Of a stretch of DNA of 64,000 nt, positions 49,801 through 61,880 are shown piece by piece. Made by a program: the position numbers and the translations under genes. The stretch comes from Antedon mediterranea (Eukaryota > Echinodermata > Crinoidea > Comatulida > Antedonidae): NCBI RefSeq assembly GCF_964355755.1, contig NC_092680.1, positions 2,891,001-2,955,000 on the forward strand. Direction: 5' to 3'. Within the stretch, counting starts at the first letter, position 1, and each line of letters opens with the position of its first letter. The notes below the pieces were generated by a model. That model worked only from the letters and a program-made list of their open reading frames with translations. It had not been told where the DNA came from and did not search any database.

Positions 49801-52800
49801 AATCGAGAAAACACAATGTTTATATTATTTTTTCTATTTTATTCATATGGTACGCAATTAAAAGCGTAAAAAAAAGTTTTAGATGAACATCAAAACCAAA
49901 GAAGAAGAATAAACCTAGCTCAAAAGATAAAGTGCACAAGAAAGAAATTGGATGTGTTTGTACTGCAAAGAAGATTATTCCGTGTCAGTTTCAGGAGGAA
50001 TCTGTATCATGTTCTCTGTCTGTGAAGAATAGGCTCATGAAGATTGTGCTGGATGAATCAGATGCAGACTTCACATGTGAATGATGTTGCTAGCTAGATT
50101 TTATTTAAAGTGACATTGTAGATAAATGTATTGCGAACTCTCTACAACAGGACTATAAATAGACCTATATCGATTACAACATACTTTAATACTTATTATT
50201 ATTGTTTTTAATACATTATTCATCATCTAAACTCACTAAAATATGTATAAACACACTTTCTATAAATAAATAAGTTTTAAGCAGATCTTTCATGCATATT
50301 GTCTTATTTTTAACGATGTGACAAAGTGCCCCACTGCATGTGACAACTTGCCCCATGTACGGGGCAAGTTGTCACATCTGACCCATTGGGGGAAAAGTGC
50401 TCCCCTGGGTCACGGTCAAGAGTATTTTCACAATCAATGGTCCCCTTATATAGACCATACCCTAGGCTATATTTGAAGGTACAAACTAAGTTAATTTAGC
50501 CTAAAACTTAATATTTATAGGAGATTAGAATGAATTTGTGACTTTTAGCCCCTATCTCCCCTAATGCCTCACAAACACAATGTGACACGCACGCAATAAC
50601 GTGTGTACTTTAACAGCCACACACAAAGTTTGCTTGCATAAAATGTCGGATGAACAGTAGCACATAACAATAAGAATTAGTTAAAGATTAATAAATCTAG
50701 ATAAATTAGTTTTACCTTTTAATTTTCCTTGTAAGGCAAACTATGATAAGCATTGATAGAATCAGCAACAGTAATCCAATTGATATACAGATTATTTCAA
50801 CTACAACAAGAAATTAAAAAGTATACATTAAACACAATAACGTTTCATTTTAAAATTAAGTGTGCGTTTACACTAGCAAGCTTTCGCTCCAGGACGCTAA
50901 TACATGGCATAGGCCTATACTGTTCGTGGGTATAAGCGACGTAGAAAACATGAGTTATTTATTATTCGTTATCTAGTACCATCTTCTTCATTCATTGTCT
51001 CCGGTCCAGTAGAGAGAAGACTTGTTTCAATTTCATCATATAATTATCTTTACTATGTCATGATAAAAAAATAAACATCATTTCTGATTAACGTTAACTT
51101 TCTTTTCATGATTTATATTTAATTGCTTCTAATTAACATTGGTTTCCGGGCATTCTGTACATTACAAAACGTTATGTTCTCTACATAGACTCACCGCATC
51201 CGTACAATTAGATATCATGTCATGATTAATTATTCAAGTGTATATGAGAATCCATTGAATCTGAATGAGGTTAGTATTGGAATCTGGTCATGTGACGGAT
51301 ACAGGAAAAAACCACTATATTTGGAATCTGGTCATGTGACGTATAAATGACAAAAGCCACCATGATATTTGGATTTGGTTCAGAAACCGAAAAGGGAAGG
51401 AAATGATGGTTCACTTATCGATATAATCTTGTTTCAAATGGTGTAGGCCTATGATCATGATGATGATGTGGAGACCTACCTAAAACAAGTGAGTAACCCC
51501 TTCCCTCCTGAACATTCTCGGGCTGGTCCATGGATGATACATCGGTTGTTGTTTTATTGACCTTTTCACTGTGGCTAGATGTTACCAAAGCGTTCGGATA
51601 CTGCGTTCTATTCCCCATTTGTAACATTGGAGTCTGATCATTGTGGTCTAATGTGTGGCTGCTTGACTGACTTGTTCCCATCGTAGTAAACTCAATTGGA
51701 TGTGTTATGGGATGTGTTATGGGATTTGTGGTTCGATTTTCACGAAAATACAAATATTCTGAAACAATTCAAGCATAAAAGAAAGTTTAAGATGCATTGT
51801 CCCACTGAAAAATAATTTTTAAGTTTTTTATTTAAATATGCCATGTTAATGTCACATAATAGTTATCCACTTTTTTCCAAAAAATTGGATCTAAACAAAA
51901 TTTATTTACCTGAAAAAACTGTAATTTAAAGCAAAAAATGGTCAAATTGGCTGCCAGCCAATGGATTCCTGGTTGATTTTAATCATTTATTATGTTATTT
52001 TATAAATGAAAACATTCTTTTTTTTCCAAGGGAAGTGATTAACTTTATTAAAATTACAAAATTACCTATTCAAAGTCTGATTTAATTAATTTTCATTTTT
52101 TATGTTTTTTGGTGTAGTTAAAGTTGACTTTTAAAAAGAAACTTTTTATTGACAATAAAGGGAAGAGTTCATGGCTGTAACAATGGACTGAGCTAAGTAA
52201 TTTAAAGTCCTTGTTTCCTACGTGACCATCCCACGCTCCCGCCCTTTCAATTTTCGCTCACAAAACAGAACTGGAAAGAAACAAACGACCTGGTCCACCA
52301 TGGTCAATAATAACTTGTTTTCAATGTATCTGGTTTTATGTTATGTAGTGATTTTTTTGTGTGAAAAAGGTCAAATATAATAAATATTAGGCCCTATTAT
52401 AGATATCAATAAATGAAATGTTAAAAATCTCGAATGTTGCTTCCATGAATATCCTTACAATAATATACAAACATTCATTGTGTTTTAAATTTATGATGAA
52501 ATTACGTAATTTTATCGTTTATAATTATCATACATAACTCAATAATACTCAACTTGAATCTAATTTTATAACAATAGGAAACTACAATTAGTCTAACAAT
52601 AAAAACACAATATGAAAATAACAAAACTATGCTGCATAATAAAAAAACAAAATAAAAACATAACAAACTAGAATAACATTTTAATACATATAACTAAACT
52701 CATTAAAAAGATTGAAAGTTTTTGTTTTATGTAAAACGCAAAACATAAAATTATGTAAGAACTATCTACAATAGATTTTCCACAACTTAGCACAATAAAA

Positions 52801-55800
52801 AATATTTTTTATCCTGTTTTTATTTTGATGAAATTACGATATAAAAATATGAGAAAGAAGAAACAATGACCTTACCTCTACAACCAAACACCTCCCAACG
52901 CAAGCTAATATACGAATGCCACTTTAAAGGGTGTACACGTATGAACCGAGCTTTGATTGGATCCTGGAAGTGCGCGCGTACAGCTCTCTTCCCTGGATTA
53001 GCACTATAACCACATAAAACCTAACATAAATGTAATCAAGAAACAATAAGAATGTTCACCTGATACATAGATAGAGCTTTCTAAGACATTCACAAAATGT
53101 TGTAGATCAATTTATAGGAGTTACTATAAAGTGCGCCGCCTGAAACTCTCTTTTTTAACCGGTGCTTTTTTTTGTCTATAAGCAGGAAGCCTCAGTGCCT
53201 AACTGAATTAACTAGTTCCTTATGAAATATTAACATCAGTGCATCATACTACTCCTAAAACTATATGACAGTAATAATTGCGTTATGTGTAGTACTAGGA
53301 ATACTAGTGTTAGAAACGTGTTTTAAAATAAAAGATACACATTAATGGAGAATTTAAACTCCCAACACTTACAATCACTTTGTTTGACATCTGTTAATAC
53401 AGACAGGTTCAATTTCAGTAGCTTAAAAAAGTGAGAAATCAATTTAAATAATTAATTTATAAAACGTACCGGGGTATAATTCCAAACTGAGTAAACATCC
53501 AGCCGATATGATACTTGATATGAAGAAACCCACTGTATTGAATTGTATCTCGCTTGCACAGCAATCCCGATGACCAGATAATTTTCAACTAGGTCCACCT
53601 GTATCCATTGACGTTGGTCAAGTATCCCTGCTGACCATCCACCTTTGTTAGGGGGCAGTGGTAGGCTATTAAGTCGTGAGTACTCCGGGCCGAAATTTGT
53701 TCCGAATGAACTAGACGCCGTGAGCGCAGAGTCTGGGATATTTCCATATTCGATTCCTAGGCCGCTATAACAGTAATCTATTTTAATTAAAAAAAAGTAT
53801 TGTTAAAGTAATACATTTCATTATGTTTAATTGAATAAAAGGTTATAAATTTAGTAGGAAATAGAAATTAATTACAACATAATTATCACTAAGATAATAC
53901 TGTTTGTTTTCTTTTTAATTTCATAACTTTAATATTTTAAACTATGTATACCCTTTATTAAATGTAATTAAATAAGGAAATTTTAACGTGGGTAACGTTT
54001 ATTGAACCGAAAACATGGTTACCGTATCTTCTTTCACATCGCGTACTTTCTGGGCGTTTTTCATAATATTGACGTCATATAAATATTTGCCCTGCTAGCC
54101 TTTCTGTTCCAGTTATCTTACAAGTGTTGATGCACTTTGTTTCAGGAAACTCTTTATAAGTATTAATAACGGAGCCTAATTAATTCACTTTCAAGTAATG
54201 ACCTCAAGTCTATAAGCATAAGCGGCCACAAACCAACAAGCATTAAGGCCAATTTACACAGACGAGCGGTAACGGTAAGCGAAAAACCGCGTAGCATGTC
54301 CTACGTACAATCTGTACCGCCCGTCTGGTCAGCGCTTTGTGGAAATAGTCATAAAGAATAGCTAGCATGTCCTTTCCTCCACATTTGAAAAGCGCCATTG
54401 TTCTTTTTTTTTTAATTCAAAATAAAGATCATAAACTGTTATTTGTATATCTCTCGTGATTTCTAAGTATAGATTTGAGAAAAAGAAGGGCTCTGTAAAA
54501 ATGTGCAAAAATATTAATTTTAGAACCCAAGTACTGATATCACAAGTTCTCTCCATTAAGGGTTTCCATTCGGAAGTTTACGGAAATTGCATAAAATAAT
54601 GTGGAAGCTCACGTCACAGTTTGACAGTGACAAGATTATAATGATACTTTGATATAAAACTGCTTCTGCAATTTGAAATTAGAAAATGTCTTAATTTCCG
54701 GGATTGAGTAAGATATAATTAATGAACTTACCTTCTAATAGAGGATTGTCCTTGACTGTTAGAGTATCAATTGCAACGTCACCCAACTCACCAATTCCAC
54801 GAATAGCTTCAAATTTTAACTAGGTTGAAGAGTTGTATTAAGTTAAGTTAAAATAAACATTAGAGTAGAATGAAGAACATTAGTTATATAAAATAACACT
54901 ATCGAGATATAGCTTGATGGATAGTTTGAAGTTCAGTTTTCACAAGTAAGCCTACAAAAAATAACGACAACGAGTCAATCAAGTCAACTCTACATCGTAG
55001 GCCTACAACAATGATTCAATTATTCGATTGTTTTGGAAAAAGACTTTGAAAATGAAATGAATGATTAATAAATACTACAGACATTATTTTAGATTGAAGA
55101 TAATTTGTCAGAAACGCCAATATTTTAGATATTATTGCAGCACAGTTTTTAGCTCATCAAATTTTGGGTGTTTAGAAATAAGTTTTTCTTTTAAACTTAC
55201 ATTTTTATTATTGTTTTTTTCAATTTATAACTTCTGTCATTGATGATTAATGTCATATTTTTGTTTTTCGATTTAATTGTTATTTACTCATGATAGAATA
55301 ATTAATGTATGTAAGCAGATGATAAATTACGGAAATAATTATGTTATCATTTTGCTCACATATTTTCTCATCTTCGCCGTTTTTAACTCAATTAATTATT
55401 TCCAGAATATCACCAGGCGATTAAGAATTGCTCGATGGATGATTGAAAGTAGGCAATATTATAAAAACTGTTCTTAATAAATCCTAATTTAAGAAGATTA
55501 ATCAGTAAATCATGAGTAGGTCTTACACACTCTGATAAACAAACTTGTGTAAGTTTCTAAGACCACTTTGGAAATAAACTATCCTAACAAGTTATGCTGT
55601 TGGATTTTGTTCATGCTGTTTTGGCATTGTTATTCATTTTTAAGTTTCTTAGGACCTCTTAGGACCACTTTGGAAACAAACTTTATCCTAAAAAAAATAT
55701 GCTATGGGGTTTGTTCATGTTGTCTTCGCATTGTTATTCATGTTGTACACATATTGGTAATGTGTTGATTTAATGTAAGTAACGACAACAAATTTTGGAA

Positions 55801-58800
55801 GAAGTTAACCAATCTACCTTAAACCGATGTGGAGATTCTCCCAACACCACCTGTACATCAGTTCTCAGCCATACATTGCCACTACTGCCAGATGTTCCCC
55901 ACACTAATCTACTACTGGACGAGACACCATTGCACACCAGAACATACAAATTAAGACTCCCAACGTGATCTCCGTACATGTGACGGTAGAACGATATGGT
56001 GATGTTTGTTGATCTTGGCTCCATCCAACCGGTTTGCATCGTGATGGCATCTCCCGGATTTCCTTGAGTAGCTTCTGTGTACACATAACGCCCTATAAGT
56101 ACATTAAGACACAAATATGGCATGTTAGTTGTGGATGACTGGGTCAGTTTGTTTGAATGTAAGAGGAGCTTCGAAAAACAAGTTGTTTTATCATCACATC
56201 CATGGTTTTGTGGGTGTTTTTTATTTTTAGTATTCATACTAGGCTGTTGGTAATTTTTGTATCATACGAATGAAACTCCATATGTGTCAAAATGTAAATT
56301 GTTCTCCAATATTTAGGCGAAACGTCGTCCAGAACCTACCATCATTACACATTTTGGTTTCATTTGGCCGAATTTTCTGCGCAATTTTGGTTAAATCTGG
56401 CCTAAATATGGGAGAGGAGTACGAATTCAATACAATGGGCCTACGATAAATAACCAGCTGTAACTTGAAGAGTGGAAGACCAAAAAGCTGATCATTCTCT
56501 TCAAAACTCAAAACACAGTAGCTCATCTCAATGTGAATAGGAAATCATGTTTGTATCGGTGAATATCGTTTCTGTGTCAGTAGTTTGCCTAGTTAAATTC
56601 ATTAATGCGATTACATAAGGTTAAGGTTATCCATTTTCTCTGATTCAAATTCAGTCACCGACAGTCAAAACATTTGGGAGTTCCAAACTAAAATGACTTA
56701 ATAGTCGACACGCAATTATGTTAAAACAAATCTATTTCTAAAAGTATTTCTAAAAATAGCCTGACAAAATTAATATTGTTATGGCGATAAAATATCGCAT
56801 CAAACTACAAAACATTGCAAAAGGTTATCTCGCGACCGATCATACTGGTGCATGATCTAACCTCTCCAGTGCAAACGATCATTCTAATGCATTGTATTTT
56901 AGATATTATCTTTAAATATTGAATACACATGCAATAGCGTACTATTTGATTTGGATTTAAATCATGACAAAACAGGTTAAACCAGAGGATTGTTTTTTAC
57001 ATTAGGTATTAAATTTCAATTTCTTATTTAAAGAAAAAGAGAAACAGCTGAAAGACACCGTTCTCTTAAAGTGGAAATATGCCAAAACAAATACTACACC
57101 CGACACTGTTCAAATTTTTTATTGATAACATAGACATTTCGTTATCGTGAATTTTAGGTCTACGATTTGAAACAAAAATTGTCGGGAAGTAACATAATTT
57201 AGACCTTGACTTCAACAAACACGGAAAGCCCCATCACTATTAATATTGAGGATGAGCGAACATCAATTACTACAAGTGACTAAATAGATTTGATTTACTT
57301 TTTCATAATCATTACGGCATCTATGGCATCTTCACCTCACCTTTCCATCTTTGATATCACATTGTTAAGTTGCATGCAAACAAAGTCCGAAACGAATTTC
57401 GGATAACATTATGTGCCGTGTCCAAGTATGATACGCGTATTTATTCATCATCACTGATGCACCACGTTTGGTGTGTAGCCATACCGAACACAATTTGGAT
57501 TTTGTATGAACTTTTGAGTTCTGATGGTCCATCACATGATGATTTTGTCAATTCACGTTGGGCTTACGTTCTTGTCAGGTGGGAAACAAGCAGAAACGTT
57601 TTGTATTCAAATGCAGGCCTATTAGATAAGAAAAGCATTTGAGTTAACACCTGATTGTATGCCTATTTGGGAAATTGAAAACTTGTTTTTCATAACACGT
57701 GCATTTCCTATGTTTGGTATAGCAGTGATTCTAATTCAAGAGACATGATTTTATAAAACATTTTGGTGGGAATTTATTAGAACTTTCCGTTGGTAACAGT
57801 AAAAATTATTATTTCCATTAGGGATTATGATAGAAGAGTTCCGTGTCATAATGGTCTGCAGTAGGCTACATATTTATATTAATCTTACTATCAAACTTTA
57901 TGTGACGAAAACATGTAATGTCATCACATCCATATGTGGGCAAATTATTACAATATTTGGGCACATCACACTTATGTTTGTCAAACAAGTTTGACAGAGC
58001 TTTACATTGTTTCCAATGTAATCCATTTAACTGTATACAAGACACTACAGCATTTTATTAGCCTACTTATACGCATAACTTCACCATAACAAAGATACAA
58101 ATCAATAACGAGGGATTTACAATTCACTGCTTTTGATATTTCATTAAGAATTTGTACAAATTGTATTACATCATTTTTACTTGGTTCCAAATTGGACGCA
58201 ACTCAATGACGTACGCGCGCCGCAATAATTTGATCAATCAGGATAACCATCTGATCAGTCGCTTATTGTGCTTATAAAAGTAAACTCACTTGCGTCACGT
58301 CTGCGTCCAAATGGGAACAATTCCTTTGAAGCTTATCACTACCATATTTGGGCACATCACACTTTTTTTTTTTTAAACTAGTGTAGAACAGCTTTACACA
58401 TTATACAACGTCTATTACCGTTCTGTGGGTGAATCTCTGTCTGTAATGTATGGTCTTATAGTTATGATACAACAAAATTGAGAAGGGAAAGAAGGTTTAC
58501 CATTAGTGATGACATTATATCACTGATTATGTCACAGGTCCATTCGTCATTTTCATGACAGTTCATTACCGATAGAGTGCGCTATATCCGTCTTCTGTCG
58601 GTAAATACACGCTTCTGCGTTATCAACCACGTATACAATGATTTTTTTAAAAATCATATAAATAAGTTATACAATGGTAATGCCAATATTATATAAAAAG
58701 CAAAATGACGTGTCATTATGACCATGAAAGTGTATTACCGTTAGAGTGCGCTGTTTCCGGCCCCGTTCTGTCGGTATATGTCCGTTTCTGTGTTATTAAC

Positions 58801-61800
58801 CACTTATATCCGTTATTGGCCTGTTGTCTAAAGTCACATATATTGCTGTCAAAATCGCAATAAAATAACACTGAAATGAAAGAAAATGGACTAATTTAGA
58901 TTGTTATCCCTGATAAAATAAATATGTTAAACTGTTTAATATTAGATAATAGAATACAATGAGATTCATCATAGAGATTATTATAGTTCACTATAATATC
59001 TCTATGGGATAACTATATATTTATTATTCTGATACCAACGACATTTAAGTAAAATTAAGAAAATGTTGTCACGTGAAAACAAGTAAATGTAGGCCTATAC
59101 ATATATTATAGATTATTCTATTTATTATAATTTACTTTACACTACTTTTATACACGAAGCTACACTTCGTATTTTTAAACCGTTAAATCCTATAGTGTGC
59201 CTCAGTATTAAACAATCTCAACACAGCACAACACGACAAGTCATCCAATACTCGAAGGATTTGGTCTGTAGAAACGCCAAGTATTTGTTTTTTATCAGTT
59301 CAATAATCTACATAACATTATTCATATCAATAAAGTATCAGACATACAAACGAGTATTAAACGTTATAAACATAATATGAAGAGTAGACCTACAGATACG
59401 AATCACGGAGCGGTACCACTCCACTTTACAATTGAGTTTGATAATGTAAAGAACAAAAAATAGCAGCCTACAATATCGAAGACTTGTGTCTATTAGTTAT
59501 GTAGGTAGAATATATATGTTTGACTTGATTTAACTATCCCTCTCTTTTCATGTTATAGGTTTAATCTTTTTAATACTGTCTGGTGAGAGTGTGCATTTAG
59601 ATTTCTCAGTTCAATATATAATAAAATAAATACATTTAATACATAAATATGGAGACTTGGGTTTATCTAGCTATGTAGATGTACATATTTAATATATGTT
59701 TGATATGATTTTGACTTATTCCTCTCCCTTATTTTAGAGGTTTATTCTTTTCAATACGGTCTGAGAATCTGCATTGGGATTTCTCAGTTCTTTTTATTGA
59801 AAGCACTGTACGTGATAAGTACTCAAATCACACGTTTAATATAGGCATACGTTTTATTTAGCTAACTTTCTTCTAATTTGCTATATATTCCCCACACATG
59901 TGTACATAATTTAATTCTGTAATTCAACTGTTATTTTGAAGAATTTGAAATATCATAATAACGCCTATAAATGTCAAATAACATTTTGACACACAAAGAA
60001 ACGTCTAGTTAACTTAATGACACGGCTTATTGCCACGTGTTATATATTTATTTCTATAATTTGATATGTTTCAAATGTTATCGTACACAAAGAGAATAAA
60101 ACATAATTAGGCGTATAGTGAGTTATTCAACAGGTTACACAAAAAATAAAGGTGCACTGTCATTTAGCTGTAACATGAACATTTGAAGAAAGAAATAAAA
60201 TCGACAATAAACATTCAATTACTAATAAACAATTATTAAAAAAATAATAATTATTATTATTAAACACTAATCTTAGAAAACGTTACTAATAAGTATACAT
60301 AAACAAAAATATATAAGGATATACTCTGTTCACCTGAAACTGTAGTTAACATTTTTAACAATATAGGCCCATATTTATTTCAAAATTATATATTACTAAT
60401 TATGAAAACATCAACCTCAGTATTATTATTATTAATGAAAATTAGCAGACATTTTTCAAACCTTTAATCGATAATATTCTTTTTTTTAATGAAATTCATT
60501 TGTTTCTTTCATTTAAAATTAATACATTAAAAATGCTGAGATTTTCTTTTTCATAATAATGATATGATAATAATAAATAATACAAATTTAAACTATTACT
60601 TTGGAGTTATACTTGCACTTGCACTGTCTTAAAATGTTAACTATATCGATGAGTCAGTCATTTAGTAAACTAAGACTCTATAATGCCCTGCCAGAACGGT
60701 CTCCCCTGATTGTCCTACGCTTAAAATATTATACGTGACTAATACAGGCTTCAATCACGAAGCATTTGTTGTATAGAGAAAACTGAAAGTTAGCATAGAA
60801 ACTTAAATAAAATATTCTCGTAAAATAAACTTTAATTATATGGTAAAAACAAGTGTTTTAATAAAGGGCCCATCTTTAAGAAGATCTCCTTTTGCTGAAA
60901 TCTTTAATTTTCTTTCTCTAAGTAATTTTTAAAATTATTTTCACAAATTGCTAATGGACATGTATTATTATTTTGATTTCTGATAACTAAGATGATAAAA
61001 GCTTGTATTTATTTAGATATGTCAAAATAAGCACAAGGATGATTACCATTCATTATGTACTTTGAGACCTACACAACGATAGCCTATAAACAAAAACAAC
61101 AAAGAAACTAAATTAAAAACACAGGAAAAAAATGCAAAAGACAAATTAGTTCAAAAGTTATAGATAGAAACTACATCAGAGAGCTGGAATAAATACCAAT
61201 ATTCAACTAAATTTTTAAACAATAGATAAAATTAGTAAAAATATGTTGTTTTGACTACCACACGATGCAAAAAAAAGAAGCTACAATCATCACATAAACA
61301 GTCATTAGTGTGAAGAGTTGTTCTACTTTCCCCATTGTTCGAGTGAACCCGAAAGATGCACTCTGTTTTTCAAAGTCAACTTTTCCAATACCAGACCCTT
61401 CGGGCTGACCCATCTCTGCTCTTCCGGATTGTCTGTTAGTATCCTAATGTATGCCATTAATAATAAAATAATTAATAAATTAACAATGATATATAACATG
61501 ACGAAATCTTTTACCTATTAAACGTCTTACGGTACATTACTAAATACTGTAGACGGTTGTAATAGTAATCAGTAATCTTTTTATTTACCACACACTCGTA
61601 AAATACATGACTTTATGGAGGGAAAAAAGAAATTATATACATTGTATGGAAGGAGACTATGTAAGTTAAGACAATAACTTGAAGTTATAACAAAGTTTTA
61701 CAGAAAGTCATTAGAGGCTAGCTTATTAAATAAAAGATAAAATTAATGAATTTAAATAAAAATTGTAATACATTTTTTTTAATCTATAAAATAAAAACAA

Positions 61801-61880
61801 TTACCTCTGTCTATTCTATCCAATGCTGTGCATTGTCCCAGTGATATAATAATCACAGCATACACTAGAAATAGCCGCAT
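46805..61880 (-). CDS. MAM-discoidin (F5/8 C) single-pass receptor with long cytoplasmic tail (735 aa)
   Basis: Exons, in transcript order: 61880-61805, 56092-55818, 54819-54732, 53777-53470, 53020-52876, 51758-51480, 50800-50716, 47756-46805; 2208 bp, phases agree throughout. Signal peptide (MRLFLVYAVIIISLGQC). MAM domain about 26-146 (RYVYTEATQGNPGD, FYRHMYGDHVGSLNLYV, FEAIRGIGELGDVAID) lacking the usual N-terminal 40 residues. F5/8 type C domain about 147-297 (IPDSALTASSSFG, QWIQVDLVE, FIRVHPLKWHSYISLRWEV). Ser/Thr-rich stalk about 298-390. Membrane helix about 392-412 followed by a basic stop-transfer. The tail (419-735) has a PRTPPPPVPSLP SH3-type motif and tyrosines in VYQDI, IYAEP, IYEDS and IYSEI contexts. 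These domains occur together in neuropilin-type receptors, but the CUB domains are absent and the tail is long. Likely an adhesion or signalling receptor; no named orthologue recognised. Confidence 0.87.
48517..48660. repeat. Imperfect tandem duplication (AT-rich)
   Basis: CAAGTTATCATTTTT ... ACTAATTTTAAATTTA ... AATAATTTGGTTG occurs twice in succession with small indels. Confidence 0.65.
49560..49594. repeat. Perfect palindrome GGGGCAAGTTGTCACA with 3-nt loop
   Basis: 16-bp perfect arms around ACC, inside the TA-flanked element. Confidence 0.9.
50339..50376. repeat. Perfect palindrome TGTGACAACTTGCCCC with 6-nt loop
   Basis: 16-bp perfect arms around ATGTAC, the same arm as at 49560 in opposite order, inside the TA-flanked element. 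Confidence 0.9.
51272..51345. repeat. Short tandem duplication (GGAATCTGGTCATGTGACG)
   Basis: The 19-mer occurs twice about 47 bp apart in an intron of the discoidin receptor; a worn third copy may follow near 51370. Confidence 0.7.
54259..54327. mobile_element. Short hairpin element CAGACGAGCGGTA
   Basis: 13-bp near-perfect inverted ends (CAGACGAGCGGTA / TACCGCCCGTCTG) about 69 bp apart, resembling a mini-MITE. Intronic. Confidence 0.4.
55552..55745. repeat. Imperfect ~100-bp tandem duplication
   Basis: AAGTTTCT..ACCACTTTGGAAA ... TTGTTCATG.TGT ... GCATTGTTATTCAT occurs twice in succession, just downstream of the MAM exon in transcript sense. Confidence 0.65.
57885..58005. mobile_element. 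MITE, family 2 (degraded)
   Basis: TGTGACGAAAACATGTAATG, CATATTTGGGCACATCACACTT-like and AAACAAGTTTGACAGAGCTTTA blocks match the copy at 24401-24525. Confidence 0.55.
58181..58324. mobile_element. MITE, family 1 (degraded)
   Basis: TTGGTTCCAAATTGGACGCA at one end and TGCGTCCAAATGGGAACAA at the other, with GATCAATCAGG inside. A variant of the AAGCTTGGTTCCCACTAG family. Confidence 0.6.
58330..58395. mobile_element. MITE, family 2 (half copy)
   Basis: ATCACTACCATATTTGGGCAC, then a T run and AAACTAGTGTAGAACAGCTTT match the right half of the copy at 24401-24525. It abuts the family 1 copy. Confidence 0.55.
58530..58820. repeat. Dispersed duplication (ATTACCG.TAGAGTGCGCT)
   Basis: About 75 bp at 58566 and again near 58735: ATTACCG[AT]TAGAGTGCGCT, TCTGTCGGTA, TCTG.GTTAT.AACCAC. 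The two copies are separated by about 100 bp. Confidence 0.65.
59481..59800. repeat. Imperfect ~170-bp tandem duplication
   Basis: GACTTG.GT.TAT..AG.TATGTAG ... TATGTTTGA..TGATTT ... CCTCTC..TT ... GGTTTA.TCTTTT.AATAC.GTCTG ... GATTTCTCAGTTC occurs twice. Confidence 0.65.
61255..61443 (-). CDS. Possible orphan terminal exon with hydrophobic C-terminus
   Basis: Minus-strand open frame after a plausible acceptor (ATACATTAG at 61444-61452), phase 0, 62 residues: a polar part (SGRAEMGQPEGSGIGKVDFE) then a hydrophobic end (LFTLMTVYVMIVASFFCIVW-stop) like a GPI-anchor or membrane tail. It lies in intron 1 of the discoidin receptor but does not match the phase of that gene's exon 1, so it would belong to a gene starting further right or to an alternative first exon. 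Family not recognised; may be chance. Confidence 0.25.
   Translation of the reverse strand, partial: DTNRQSGRAEMGQPEGSGIGKVDFEKQSASFGFTRTMGKVEQLFTLMTVYVMIVASFFCIVW

Larger units (their letters stand above)
49194..50563. mobile_element. TA-flanked DNA element with inverted ends and internal palindromes (~1.37 kb)
   Basis: Ends TAGGGGAGGGAGGGGCTAAA and, reversed, TAGGGGAGATAGGGGCTAAA, both continuing AAGTCACA, flanked by TA. The interior repeats GGGGCAAGTTGTCACA many times in both orientations and has no transposase frame, so it is non-autonomous. TA flanks would fit a Tc1/mariner-type mobiliser (inference). Confidence 0.65.
47757..50715. other. Last intron of the discoidin receptor
   Basis: 3 kb intron holding a degenerate tandem duplication (48517-48660) and the 1.37 kb TA-flanked element (49194-50563). 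No coding exon seen. Confidence 0.55.
56093..61804. other. 5.7-kb first intron of the discoidin receptor
   Basis: Holds MITE copies (57885-58005, 58181-58324, 58330-58395), two imperfect duplications (58530-58820, 59481-59800), a hairpin near 58972-59005 and one possible orphan exon (61255-61443). I looked for, and did not find, an exon for the missing N-terminal part of the MAM domain. Confidence 0.5.

Noticed and set aside
57370-57642. 90-codon plus-strand frame with DGPSHDDFVNSRWAYVLV, faintly like a MAM domain
   Set aside because: Wrong strand for the MAM gene, no matching splice sites, and the similarity is a few residues only.
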